Below are positions 1 to 7,158 of a DNA stretch of 20,213 bases, in pieces. The stretch covers positions 1 through 20,213 of the forward strand of contig CAYIGA010000011.1 of the NCBI GenBank assembly GCA_964362925.1, given 5' to 3'. The stretch comes from JANLIQ01 sp964362925. Lineage in GTDB: Bacteria; Patescibacteriota; UBA1384; 2-12-FULL-50-11. Within the stretch, counting starts at the first letter, position 1. Each line of letters starts with the position of its first letter. The notes under the pieces were generated by a model. That model was not told the DNA's origin. It saw nothing but the letters and a program-made list of their open reading frames with translations, and ran no database searches. The position numbers and the translations under genes were made by a program.

Positions 1-268
1 ACTGAATTGCGAGCTTTACGAGGCGTATCCCGCCGACTCTAGCGAACAATTTACTGAATTGCGAGCTTTACGAGGCGTATCCCGCCGACTCTAGCGAACA
101 ATTTACTGAATTGCGAGCTTTACGAGGCGTATCCCGCCGACTATCGATGACGGGGCGAAGCCCCTAGTCGAAGTCGGCATTCCGCCGACTATAGCGAGCG
201 GTGAAACCGCGAGCTTTACGAGGCGTATTCCGCCGACTATCGACGACGGGATAAAATCCCTAGTCGAA
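1..268. repeat. Mosaic direct-repeat cluster with variable hairpins
   Basis: Two identical 52-bp tandem units (1-52, 53-104) are followed by diverged copies. A 30-bp core beginning GCGAGCTTTACGAGGCGTAT recurs at 9-38, 61-90, 113-142 and 209-238. Between cores lie short hairpins whose stem sequence changes but still pairs: CAATT/AATTG (47-61, 99-113), GGGGC/GCCCC (152-164), GCGGT/ACCGC (198-210), GGGAT/ATCCC (248-260). The 33-nt blocks 138-170 and 234-266 share outer arms CGACTA/TAGTCG and differ in the inner stem by compensatory changes. No coding role is evident; an open frame across it on the minus strand simply translates the repeats. The cluster runs off the left edge, so its full size is unknown. 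It is not a CRISPR array because the intervals are not unique spacers. Confidence 0.85.
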
Positions 269-370
269 GTGGTTGTACCAATCACTATACACTTCGCCCG
301 AATCATTTTCGAGAAAGATTGACCAAGGAGCCGAGGTGGTGATTGGGGCGACTAGGATTTCTTCAGTCAT
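260..370 (-). CDS. 36-codon ORF, possible truncated gene stump after hicA
   Basis: The ATG (370-368) overlaps the terminal TGA of the hicA remnant in an ATGA arrangement, which suggests translational coupling to the hicBA locus. The product starts MTEEILVAPITTSAPWSIF and continues with an acidic FLENDSGEVY stretch, then stops inside the repeat cluster at the arm of the last hairpin. The end of the frame coincides with the repeat boundary, so this may be the 5' stump of a longer gene cut by repeat expansion. I do not recognise the family with confidence. No Shine-Dalgarno sequence is obvious. It could also be a chance frame. Confidence 0.3.
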   Translation of the reverse strand: MTEEILVAPITTSAPWSIFLENDSGEVYSDWYNHFD

Positions 371-584
371 CGCAGAAACTCCTCAACCGAAAGCCTGGCT
401 CGTTTGATTTGGCTTCGCAACAACCCTGACGCTAGCTCTCTATGATTGGGATAAATAGTATTGGTAAGCCTGGTTTGGGATTATACAAAATCATATAACT
501 ACCTTCTTGATGATCGACACTGTAGCCAATTTTTAGAAAAACTTTGACGGCTTTTTTGCCCGAAATGTTAGCTAATTGCCCCAC
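367..584 (-). pseudogene. hicA: Frameshifted HicA-like mRNA interferase toxin
   Basis: A GTG codon directly after the hicB stop opens a frame reading MGQLANISGKKAVKVFLKIG, then DHQEGSYMILYNP and FIPIIES, then a TAG at about 440. The next frame continues the HicA C-terminus: LASGLLRSQIKRARLSVEEF followed by LR and a stop at 369-367. The two halves together give the usual roughly 70-residue HicA layout (ISGKK start, GSH-like strand, LRSQI...LSVEEFL end), so about one base has been lost near 438-444. HicA toxins are small double-stranded-RNA-binding-fold RNases with a conserved His in a GSH motif; here that position is Tyr (GSY). The toxin would be inactive even if the frameshift were a sequencing error. 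The order hicB-hicA is the less common one. Confidence 0.7.
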
Positions 585-809
585 CTAGACTCCAACCGTA
601 ATGTACCGAATTTCTTCTTGGGGGACTGTTTTGCCTCGTTGCTTTAATACTTTCAAGTAACCCTTGATGGCTTCTTCAACATTTTGGAGCGCTTCTTCGG
701 TTGTTTTGCCCTGACTCATACAGCCGGAAAGCATCGGCACTTCCGCCACGAAGCCGTCGTATTCCGGGTCGTACTCCAAATAAACTTTGAATTTCTTGGT
801 CGCTTTCAT
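585..809 (-). CDS. hicB: HicB-family antitoxin
   Basis: A 74-residue protein with the HicB partial RNase-H-like fold: a strand with FKVYLEYDPEYDGFVAEVP, the hallmark P-x-L-x-GC segment (PMLSGCMSQGKTTEEAL), then a helix (NVEEAIKGYLKVLKQRGK) and a short C-terminal tail. HicB binds and neutralises HicA and often represses its own operon. There is no appended helix-turn-helix or ribbon-helix-helix DNA-binding domain, so this is the short form. The toxin partner follows immediately and is broken, leaving an apparently intact antitoxin alone. No strong Shine-Dalgarno sequence precedes the ATG (only AAGAAA). A lone short HicB can persist as a domesticated antitoxin or through chance. Confidence 0.85.
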   Translation of the reverse strand: MKATKKFKVYLEYDPEYDGFVAEVPMLSGCMSQGKTTEEALQNVEEAIKGYLKVLKQRGKTVPQEEIRYITVGV

Positions 810-863
810 TTCTTGAAATACTAATCTTCGCCCGATTCATTGTAAAGCTGATATATTGCTCGC

Positions 864-880
864 GGCGTACTCGCTACGCC
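864..880. repeat. Hairpin downstream of tRNA-Leu
   Basis: GGCGTA and TACGCC form a 6-bp stem with loop CTCGC, 29 nt past the 3' end of the minus-strand tRNA. There is no U-tract on either strand, so it is not a canonical intrinsic terminator. The GCGAG loop resembles the repeat vocabulary at the left edge of the window. It may aid 3' processing or be a repeat relic. Confidence 0.35.
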
Positions 881-908
881 AAACCGTCAATTCCGAACAA
901 GTTAGTTC

Positions 909-993
909 TGGTGGGCGAGGTGGGAGTCGAACCCACACTCCTTTCGGAACACGGGCCTAAACCGTGCGCCTATACCAATTCGGCTACTCGCCC
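909..993 (-). tRNA. tRNA-Leu (anticodon UAG)
   Basis: On the minus strand the gene begins GGGCGAG and ends CTCGCCC with discriminator A and a genome-encoded CCA (909-911). The anticodon arm CACGG-TTTAGGC-CCGTG places TAG at 34-36, which reads CUA leucine codons. A long variable arm (TTCC-GAAA-GGAG region) marks a class II tRNA, as expected for leucine. The T arm is GTGGG-TTCGACT-CCCAC and the D arm contains the expected GG. The gene is 85 nt including CCA. It stands alone between hicB and comEA. Confidence 0.95.
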
Positions 994-1028
994 AATATTT
1001 CTGCCCGCCCATCCCAGAGAACCATAAA

Positions 1029-1056
1029 ATCTTACCTTAAACTGGCAAAAAATCAA
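1029..1056 (-). promoter_or_regulatory. Candidate sigma-70-type promoter for tRNA-Leu
   Basis: On the minus strand TTGATT (1056-1051) and TAAGAT (1034-1029) are separated by 16 nt. Transcription would start near 1022, about 30 nt before the tRNA. It begins just past the comEA stop codon. Assigned by eye from the two hexamers and spacing. Confidence 0.4.
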
Positions 1057-1057
1057 T

Positions 1058-1549
1058 CTAAATCGTAATTCTACTTTTCAGCTTCTCGAAAGTTTTTGGG
1101 CCAATGCCTTTAACTTTGACGATATCCTCGATCCGGACAAACGGGCCGTTGGTCAGGCGATAATTAATAATCGCGTTGGCGTAAGCCGGTCCGATGCCTG
1201 GCAGGGTATCAAGCTCGCCGGCCGAAGCGGTGTTGATGTTGACAATCCCACTGATGGCTGGCGAGGCGACGGTATCGTTGCTAGCGGTCAATCCGCTAGC
1301 TGGCGGATTGGCGGAGGGAGGATTTTGAAGGGTATTACTAATATCAGTGACAACTGATTGGGTTGGGGCGGCTGGCTGCTCGACTATCGATTGCTGGCCG
1401 GATTTATTTCCAGAGGAATCATGAGCGGAGCGATTATTGTTGACCGACGAGCCAAGCAAGAAACTCGATCCGGCTACCAAGAGCATTACTAAGACCCAAC
1501 CGACATTGCCGCCGAGCTTGTCTTCAAGAGCGTTGGTGGATTTGACCAT
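1058..1549 (-). CDS. comEA: ComEA-type competence DNA-binding protein
   Basis: A protein of 163 residues from the chosen ATG. It has one N-terminal membrane segment (GWVLVMLLVAGSSFLLG), a Ser/Pro/Asn-rich extracytoplasmic linker, and a C-terminal helix-hairpin-helix pair (VNINTASAGELDTLPGIG followed by KVKGIGPKTFEKLK). ComEA is the membrane-anchored receptor that binds incoming double-stranded DNA and hands it to the ComEC channel. The gene overlaps the 3' end of recG by 26 bp in another frame. A longer reading from a TTG at 1594 is possible but lies deeper in recG; the ATG at 1549 puts a short cytoplasmic tail before the membrane helix. No strong Shine-Dalgarno is seen, consistent with translational coupling to recG. 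Its partner channel genes lie at 14289-16392. Confidence 0.85.
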   Translation of the reverse strand: MVKSTNALEDKLGGNVGWVLVMLLVAGSSFLLGSSVNNNRSAHDSSGNKSGQQSIVEQPAAPTQSVVTDISNTLQNPPSANPPASGLTASNDTVASPAISGIVNINTASAGELDTLPGIGPAYANAIINYRLTNGPFVRIEDIVKVKGIGPKTFEKLKSRITI

Positions 1550-3551
1550 ATTTATGTTGTAGCACTTCTTTTTTAAGTCGGGGATAGTTGTCAAGACCAG
1601 TTTTAAGAATTACTTCGGCGGCCTCATGGGCACGCTCAATCGCTGGGACGTCGGACAGGGAGGCGTATTTCAGCTCCGGCAAACCACTCTGTTCCAAGCC
1701 AACCAACTCTCCTGGGCCACGTAACTCTAAATCGGCCTCGGCAATTTTTAGACCGTCGCTCGTATCCGCGAGCACTTCTAAACGTCTTTGAGCCAGCGGC
1801 GAATTAACTGATTGACCCAAATAGCAAACAGACGCTATCTGACCGCGACCAACTCGGCCGCGGAGTTGATGTAATTGGGCCAGCCCAAACCGGTCGGCTT
1901 CTTCGACTAAAATCCAGGTCGCGGCCGGGTTGTCGATACCAACTTCGACGACAGTGGTGGAGAGCAAAATATCAACGCCTCCAGTTTTGAACTCTTTAAT
2001 AATTTTTTCTCTTGTAACGGACTTGACTCGGCCGTGGACCAGACCAATTCGACTGGCGGGAAAACGTTTTTTCAGTCTCTGCTCTTCGGCGATGACCGCT
2101 TTGCGTTCGTTGGCAAACAAGTTCGGGTCGGGGTCGCTCGTCGGGTTGATCAGCGGGCAGATGACATAGCCAGGCTGATGATCATTAATTCGTCTCTCGA
2201 TGTCTTGCTCCGCTCTTGGCCGACTAGTATCGTCAAAGACGACGGTCAAGACTGGCTTTTGGTGGAGCGGCTTATCGAATAAATAAGTAATATCAAGATG
2301 GCCAAAAAGACTTTGGGCAAGCGAGCGGGGAATCGGCGTCGCGCTCATCATCAATAAGTGAGCAGTTGGATAGCGGTCGAAGATCGCTTGGCGCTGTTCA
2401 ACGCCGAAGCGATGTTGCTCATCGATCACAATCAGCCCGAGGTTGTTAAATTTAATCTTTGGCTCCAATAAGGCGTGGGTGCCAACAATAATATCGGCGT
2501 CAAGATAATCATCTTTAGTGATAGCGCTGACTTGGGCAACTTTTATTCCTAACGGCTGAAAGATTGTCGAGAGGGTTTCGGCTTGTTGGGCGGCCAAAAT
2601 AACAGTTGGGTTAAGCCAAATCACTTGGCGATGATGACGAACGACGGCTGACGCGGCGATCATCGCCACCGCCGTTTTGCCCGAACCGACCTCGCCGTAA
2701 AGCAGACGAGACATCGGATGATTGAGCGCTAGATCTTGAATAATTTGCCAGCTGGCCCGCCGCTGGCCGTCGGTTAATTTAAACGGCAGAGCAGCGGCGA
2801 CTTTTTTCAAGCCAGCGACATCAACGACGATCGGTTCGGCTGAAAGAGACAAGCGTTCTTGCTTAGCAAGTAAAACTTGAGTCGACAGCACTAGTAACTC
2901 CTCAAAAGCCAGTAATTTTTTGGCCCGCTCCAAAGAGTCAAGATCGGTCGCAAAATGGCAGGCCTCAATCGCTTCCGAGCGACTAGGTAGGTTGTGCTTG
3001 GCTCGGATATCAGCCGGCACGATGTCTTTGAACTGACTAATCAGCGGTCGGCTAAGAGTCACCAGCCGACGAATCGTCGCTTGATAAAGACCAGTGGTGG
3101 TCGGGTAGATCGGTGTTACTTCTAAATTGTTGATCAGTTTTTTGACAAAGAACGGATTGCCTAAACTGGGCGCGATCCGTTTTTCGCCAAAGAGCATGAC
3201 CACTTGGCCCTCTCGCAACTGGCGTAAGAGATAGCGCTGATTAAACCACAGAGCGTTGATCGTTCCTGATTGATCGCCAATTTTGGCTTGAACTATCAGA
3301 ATTCCCCGTTTGCTCCGTCGACTGTGAACCGATTCAATTGTGCCGTTGATGACACTCGGACAGCCGACGATGAGCCGATTAATCGGCCCTAGTTGCGACC
3401 GATCCTCCAAACGATGAGGGATTAGTTCGAGTAAATCTTTAACTTTTATCACCCCGAGATTACTCAACTTTTTGGCCAAAAAATCGCCCACACCGGGTAA
3501 TTTTTCGATCTTGTCGCTTAGTTTCAATTGATTGGATTTGGTGGTAACCAT
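1524..3551 (-). CDS. recG: ATP-dependent DNA helicase RecG
   Basis: 675 residues, close to the usual RecG length. The N-terminal wedge/OB region includes KLPGVGDFLAKKLSNLGV, a DLLELIPHRLEDRS segment and a NGTIESV strand. Helicase domain 1 has Walker A GEVGSGKT (about residues 285-292), the RecG-type DEQHRFGVEQR box (about 373) and MSATPIPRSLA. Helicase domain 2 has LVHGRVKS, STTVVEVGIDNP and the QLRGRVGRG box. RecG remodels stalled forks and branched DNA such as Holliday junctions in the cytoplasm. It is followed by comEA with an overlap and is divergent from the small gene at 3578, 26 nt away. All key motifs are intact. Confidence 0.97.
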   Translation of the reverse strand: MVTTKSNQLKLSDKIEKLPGVGDFLAKKLSNLGVIKVKDLLELIPHRLEDRSQLGPINRLIVGCPSVINGTIESVHSRRSKRGILIVQAKIGDQSGTINALWFNQRYLLRQLREGQVVMLFGEKRIAPSLGNPFFVKKLINNLEVTPIYPTTTGLYQATIRRLVTLSRPLISQFKDIVPADIRAKHNLPSRSEAIEACHFATDLDSLERAKKLLAFEELLVLSTQVLLAKQERLSLSAEPIVVDVAGLKKVAAALPFKLTDGQRRASWQIIQDLALNHPMSRLLYGEVGSGKTAVAMIAASAVVRHHRQVIWLNPTVILAAQQAETLSTIFQPLGIKVAQVSAITKDDYLDADIIVGTHALLEPKIKFNNLGLIVIDEQHRFGVEQRQAIFDRYPTAHLLMMSATPIPRSLAQSLFGHLDITYLFDKPLHQKPVLTVVFDDTSRPRAEQDIERRINDHQPGYVICPLINPTSDPDPNLFANERKAVIAEEQRLKKRFPASRIGLVHGRVKSVTREKIIKEFKTGGVDILLSTTVVEVGIDNPAATWILVEEADRFGLAQLHQLRGRVGRGQIASVCYLGQSVNSPLAQRRLEVLADTSDGLKIAEADLELRGPGELVGLEQSGLPELKYASLSDVPAIERAHEAAEVILKTGLDNYPRLKKEVLQHKYGQIHQRS

Positions 3552-3577
3552 CTCTTGGTGATAGTCTAGTTCTTAAG

Positions 3578-3754
3578 ATGTTTGACGACAAGAAACAGCC
3601 CTTAATTCTGGTCTATGCCCTCGTTTTTTTTGGGCTTTTGGCAATCGTTAGTTATCTGCTTCTAACAAACTATTCGGCTCCAGTTACCGACAATACCACC
3701 GCCGAAAGTGTCAACGTCCCAAGCTACCAAAATCTTTATTCTAGCCGAGAGTAA
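3578..3754 (+). CDS. Small single-pass membrane protein (58 aa), unrecognised
   Basis: ATG to TAA gives 58 residues: a charged start MFDDKKQP, a strongly hydrophobic helix (LILVYALVFFGLLAIVSYLL), then a polar Thr/Asn/Ser-rich tail. This is a clear one-pass membrane topology with the short end inside by the positive-inside rule. It lies divergent to recG with a 26-nt gap and converges on the GH94 gene with a 14-bp overlap of the 3' ends. No good Shine-Dalgarno is visible. The family is not recognised. The hydrophobic block and its fit in an otherwise empty slot support a real gene, but length alone does not exclude chance. Confidence 0.5.
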   Translation: MFDDKKQPLILVYALVFFGLLAIVSYLLLTNYSAPVTDNTTAESVNVPSYQNLYSSRE

Positions 3755-6143
3755 CTTCAATAAAATGGCTGCCGCCGCTAAACGGCCGGATGACGTTGCC
3801 AGTCAAGCGGACGCCGTCAACAATTATCCGGTCAATGCCTTTAGAAACCCGAAACGGGTTTTGAATTCTAAAGTGATAGTCGGCGCCCCGAAATTGTCGA
3901 GTCACTTCCACTTGCCGCCAATCTTTTGCTAGGCAAGGATCAATTTTTAGTCCGCCTAAGACTGGCTGAACGCCGAGAATATAATCGAGACAGCCCCGCC
4001 AAAACCAAGAAGCTGAACCGGTCGCCCAGCTAAACGACCCTCGACCAAACTCGGGATGCTCCGGCCCGTAAATAAATTCGGCGTAAACATACGGCTCAAT
4101 TTTATATGTTTCCGGGTCTTTAACTCGATAAGTAAAGTTAGTTTCTTGCCAAAATTTAAAAGCCTGGTCGCCCCGGCCAAGGAGGGCTTCGGCGATAATC
4201 GCCCACGAAACAGGATGATTGAAGATAGCGCCGTTTTCTTTCGTGCCCGGAGCAAACTGAGAAATGGTTCCGTATTTTTCTTCCGGATGCTGAAAAGCTG
4301 GCAAAAATATCGCCGGACCGTATTTGGTGTTGAGCCGTTTCCAAACAGCGTCCATCGCTTGCTTACCTCTTTTCTCGTCAGCCACACCCGATATAACTGC
4401 CCATGTCTGAGCGTTAATATCAATTTTTTGATAACGATTTTTCTTTGATCCAAGAGGGGAACCGGAATTAGTACTGGAGCGAATATACCACGAGCCGTCC
4501 CAAAAGTATTTATTGATCGAGTTTTTAATCTTTTCATAGATTCGCTGATACTTTTCGACCAAGTCATGCTCGCCAACACCCTCCAAGATTGGCGCCAGCT
4601 CACGCAAGCTGTAACAAATCTGACAGGCGACCATTTGCGACTCGCCTTCACCTTGCTTGGCGGGATTGAAGGCGTCGTTCCAGTCTGCGGTCAAGCGATA
4701 GGGCAAGTGTCGGGGCGAGAGATTTTTTAGGCTGTACTCAATCGCCCGAATTAGATGTTCCAATATCGTTCCCGAGCCAGAGTCGTAATACGGTATCGTT
4801 TTTTTCAGCAAACCTAAGTCGCCCGTTTCTTTAAGGAAAAAAATCGTTGCTAAAACTAACCACTGCGGATCGTCCGAGTGGTTAGTAACCTTGCCTACGA
4901 GCGTTAACTTATCCCAGTTATGGACGGTCCGGCCTTCTTTGAGTTGAAAGCCGAACAGTCTTTTTAACTGTTGGGTGGCTAAAGAAATGTCGTTCGGCAT
5001 GACGCCGATAATGTGCTGACACATATCGCGAAAACCGATCGTCGCTGAACCACCACCGATATAATAAGAATCCATCAGCGACCAGTTGGCCGTCACCCAA
5101 GCTTGATACTTATTCCAATAATTAAACGAGATATCAAATTCTTCTTCCGGAGTCCGAGCGAGCGTCTTTGAGTTGTAAGATATCCAGAAATCTTTGACCT
5201 TGGCTAGAGCGGTCTCGATCTCGCCCGGACGTTTGTACTTATCAATAATCGCTTTAGCTCGACGTTCGCCGGTCGCCATCGCCTGATTAAAACTTTTTGA
5301 TTCGGGATTAGTTTCGACTGCCCCCAAAATAGCGTTCAAGTTGGTCGTGGCGCCGACACCAAGAATAATATTCTTTTGTAAAACTCCGACTGCTCGATGA
5401 CCCAGGCCTTGACTTCGAGAGCATTTGCCCTCAACGACCGCTTGGGGCCGGATAATGTCGCCGTAGACTCCGGTAAATTTGTCTTTTTGACAATCAAAGC
5501 TATTAACCACTCTATCGAGGGCAAAGTAGGCGACTTTGTCCCAAAACAAACCAACTTTTTGGCTAGTTTCCCAGCGACGTTTCCCAGCGAAAATGGTGTC
5601 ATTTTTAAATGAAGTGACATTAAAAAGATCGTTGAAACTGGCCTCCTGGGAGTTACTCATTTGTTGGCCCAAACTCCACTCAACAAAAAAGAAGATGCTT
5701 AAATTGCGTTTTTTTGGTTCGGAATTGGTAAGTTTAACCTGCCAAATCTCGCAATTATCGGCTTGGGGAACAAAAAACAGGACCGAGCTGTCAATATTGT
5801 TGTTAGCCGATTCGATGATGGTATAACCGATGCCGTGCCGGGCTTCAAAGTGGTCAGGCTTTTTCATTACTGGTTGCCAACCCAAACCCCAGAATTCGCC
5901 AGTATCGTTGTCGCGAAGGTAAATATAGCGACCGGGCCGATCTTCAATGACGACGTCGCCCGGTATTTTACGAGTAATATGATTATAGCCAGCGTCGCCA
6001 ACAAACGAGTAGCCGCCGCCGGTCTGGGAAATTTGGGCGACGTACTGGCCGTTGGTCACAAAATTTACCCACGGCCGTGGCGTATCCGGCCGATGAATAA
6101 TAAACTCGTCACCAGTTTTCGAAAATTCCCCGTATGGTTCGAT
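3741..6143 (-). CDS. GH94-family disaccharide/oligosaccharide phosphorylase
   Basis: About 800 residues when read from an ATC codon at 6143-6141. The N-terminal beta-sandwich shows DTPRPWVNF, NGQYVAQISQTGGGYSF and RYIYLRDNDTGEFW. The (alpha/alpha)6 barrel has FRDMCQHIIGVMP, ADWNDAFNP (DWND at about 487-490, the site of the family's proton-donor Asp), NGAIFNHPVSWAIIAEALLG and FSWATGSASWFWRG. GH94 enzymes phosphorolyse beta-linked glucosides such as cellobiose or N,N'-diacetylchitobiose, releasing sugar 1-phosphate; the substrate here cannot be read from sequence. No signal peptide is seen, so it is cytoplasmic. Family-typical residues lie upstream of the first canonical start (GTG at 6059), and the codon just before ATC is a stop. 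It is the last gene of the glycan locus, 55 nt after the oxidoreductase. Confidence 0.9.
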   Translation of the reverse strand: MEPYGEFSKTGDEFIIHRPDTPRPWVNFVTNGQYVAQISQTGGGYSFVGDAGYNHITRKIPGDVVIEDRPGRYIYLRDNDTGEFWGLGWQPVMKKPDHFEARHGIGYTIIESANNNIDSSVLFFVPQADNCEIWQVKLTNSEPKKRNLSIFFFVEWSLGQQMSNSQEASFNDLFNVTSFKNDTIFAGKRRWETSQKVGLFWDKVAYFALDRVVNSFDCQKDKFTGVYGDIIRPQAVVEGKCSRSQGLGHRAVGVLQKNIILGVGATTNLNAILGAVETNPESKSFNQAMATGERRAKAIIDKYKRPGEIETALAKVKDFWISYNSKTLARTPEEEFDISFNYWNKYQAWVTANWSLMDSYYIGGGSATIGFRDMCQHIIGVMPNDISLATQQLKRLFGFQLKEGRTVHNWDKLTLVGKVTNHSDDPQWLVLATIFFLKETGDLGLLKKTIPYYDSGSGTILEHLIRAIEYSLKNLSPRHLPYRLTADWNDAFNPAKQGEGESQMVACQICYSLRELAPILEGVGEHDLVEKYQRIYEKIKNSINKYFWDGSWYIRSSTNSGSPLGSKKNRYQKIDINAQTWAVISGVADEKRGKQAMDAVWKRLNTKYGPAIFLPAFQHPEEKYGTISQFAPGTKENGAIFNHPVSWAIIAEALLGRGDQAFKFWQETNFTYRVKDPETYKIEPYVYAEFIYGPEHPEFGRGSFSWATGSASWFWRGCLDYILGVQPVLGGLKIDPCLAKDWRQVEVTRQFRGADYHFRIQNPFRVSKGIDRIIVDGVRLTGNVIRPFSGGSHFIEVTLG

Positions 6144-6155
6144 TTAATTCCTCCT
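6141..6155 (-). promoter_or_regulatory. Strong Shine-Dalgarno before a non-canonical AUC start
   Basis: On the minus strand AGGAGG (6155-6150) is followed by six bases and then ATC GAA CCA TAC, which opens the GH94 frame. The in-frame triplet before it is TAA. No ATG, GTG or TTG occurs in frame until GTG at 6059, which has no Shine-Dalgarno. This argues for initiation at AUC, or for a mutation or error changing ATG to ATC. Confidence 0.7.
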
Positions 6156-6194
6156 TTGTTTATCATATCAAGGCCGATTGGCTAAGAGAAATAT

Positions 6195-6211
6195 TCGACT
6201 ATTTTAGTCGA
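6195..6211. repeat. Short hairpin over the oxidoreductase stop codon
   Basis: TCGACTA and TAGTCGA pair perfectly around loop TTT, covering the oxidoreductase TAG. The arms CGACTA/TAGTCG are the same as the outer arms of the hairpins at 138-170 and 234-266. There is no U-tract. It may be a minimal relic of the same repeat family or a weak intercistronic structure before GH94. Confidence 0.4.
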
Positions 6212-7158
6212 GAAGCAACAACGAGCGGCTGGCGAACGCTTTCCCATAAAACGTCGTGATTAACTCGAGAGGTGGCGTTTCGATCATGACCGCGATCGAT
6301 TAAGTCCTTTAGAAGACTGGCCAAAAGCTGCTTGTAGCGAGCATCCTTAGTCAAATCATCGTCAAGTTCCTGCCGACGATCTCCGTCAAGGATAATCATC
6401 CGTTCCGGCAACCAACCGAATGTGCTGATAGCGCCATCAACAAACATATATTTCGTCTCGACTGATTCCTGGTCGCTTCTCGCGTCTAGATTAGTCAATA
6501 AAGTCGTTTTGGTCGTCAGGAAATCTAGTTCGATAAGATGAGCGTGGCCAGGTTTTTGTTGACAGCGAAATTCAATCGGCTTCTTGCCGACAATATAATT
6601 ATATAGATCAATAAAATGACAATAAGTATTCAAAAAAAATCCGCCGCTCTTGTTTTTGTCCCAATACCAATGGTCCTCGGGATATCTTGCTAACCAAGCC
6701 TGGGTCACGATGCTTTTTAGTCGACCCATTTTTTTGCTTTCGACAATCTCTCTTATTTGTTGGTTGAACGGATGGTAACGCAAGACGAGATTAGCGGCTA
6801 TGCTTTTACCACGGCTTTCGGCTAACTCAATTAATCGCCTTGCTTCCATCTCGGAAAAAGCGATCGGTTTTTCAACTAAGACATTTTTTCCTTTCTCCAG
6901 CGCCTCGCTTGCTAGCTGAAAGTGAGTATCGGGCCGAGTTAGAATTATGACCGTATCAATTAAATCTAACCGAAATAAATCGGTCGGGCTTCGACTGACT
7001 GTCATAATCTTCCAGCGCTTGGCGACTTTTTCGGCTTGAGCGACATTGAGGTCAGTAATAGCCACGACTTCCACTTCAGGTAGAAACTGCTGGTAAGCCG
7101 CCAAACACAATTCGCTAAATACCCCCGCGCCGACAAAGCCCAGCCTAGTTTTTCTCAT
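6199..7158 (-). CDS. Gfo/Idh/MocA-family NAD(P)-dependent sugar oxidoreductase
   Basis: 319 residues from ATG at 7158, which puts the Rossmann strand at the N-terminus (MRKTRLGFVGAGVFSEL); the open frame continues upstream inside the previous gene but this start fits the family. The hallmark EKP motif is at residues 96-98 (LVEKPIAFSE), and the substrate domain has GGFFLNTYCHFIDLYNYIVG with the conserved His-x-x-Asp. Members oxidise or reduce hydroxyl or keto groups of sugars and inositols. The start overlaps the kinase gene by 14 bp in another frame, which indicates coupled translation. Substrate is unknown; its place beside a phosphorylase and a glycosyltransferase suggests action on a sugar of the same glycan. 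Confidence 0.87.
   Translation of the reverse strand: MRKTRLGFVGAGVFSELCLAAYQQFLPEVEVVAITDLNVAQAEKVAKRWKIMTVSRSPTDLFRLDLIDTVIILTRPDTHFQLASEALEKGKNVLVEKPIAFSEMEARRLIELAESRGKSIAANLVLRYHPFNQQIREIVESKKMGRLKSIVTQAWLARYPEDHWYWDKNKSGGFFLNTYCHFIDLYNYIVGKKPIEFRCQQKPGHAHLIELDFLTTKTTLLTNLDARSDQESVETKYMFVDGAISTFGWLPERMIILDGDRRQELDDDLTKDARYKQLLASLLKDLIDRGHDRNATSRVNHDVLWESVRQPLVVASRLK

Noticed and set aside
1..268. CRISPR array
   Set aside because: Repeats are tandem or mosaic, the intervals are themselves near-identical or hairpin variants rather than unique spacers, and no cas gene is present.
103..306. 67-residue minus-strand ORF
   Set aside because: It is a translation of the DNA repeats (IVGGIRLVKLA recurs because the 30-bp core recurs); it has no ribosome-binding site or family features.
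3708..3932. 74-residue plus-strand ORF
   Set aside because: It is antisense to the GH94 3' end and overlaps the better-supported 58-aa membrane ORF in another frame.
3956..4651. 231-residue minus-strand ORF inside GH94
   Set aside because: It is an alternative frame of a well-supported enzyme with intact motifs and shows no domain features.
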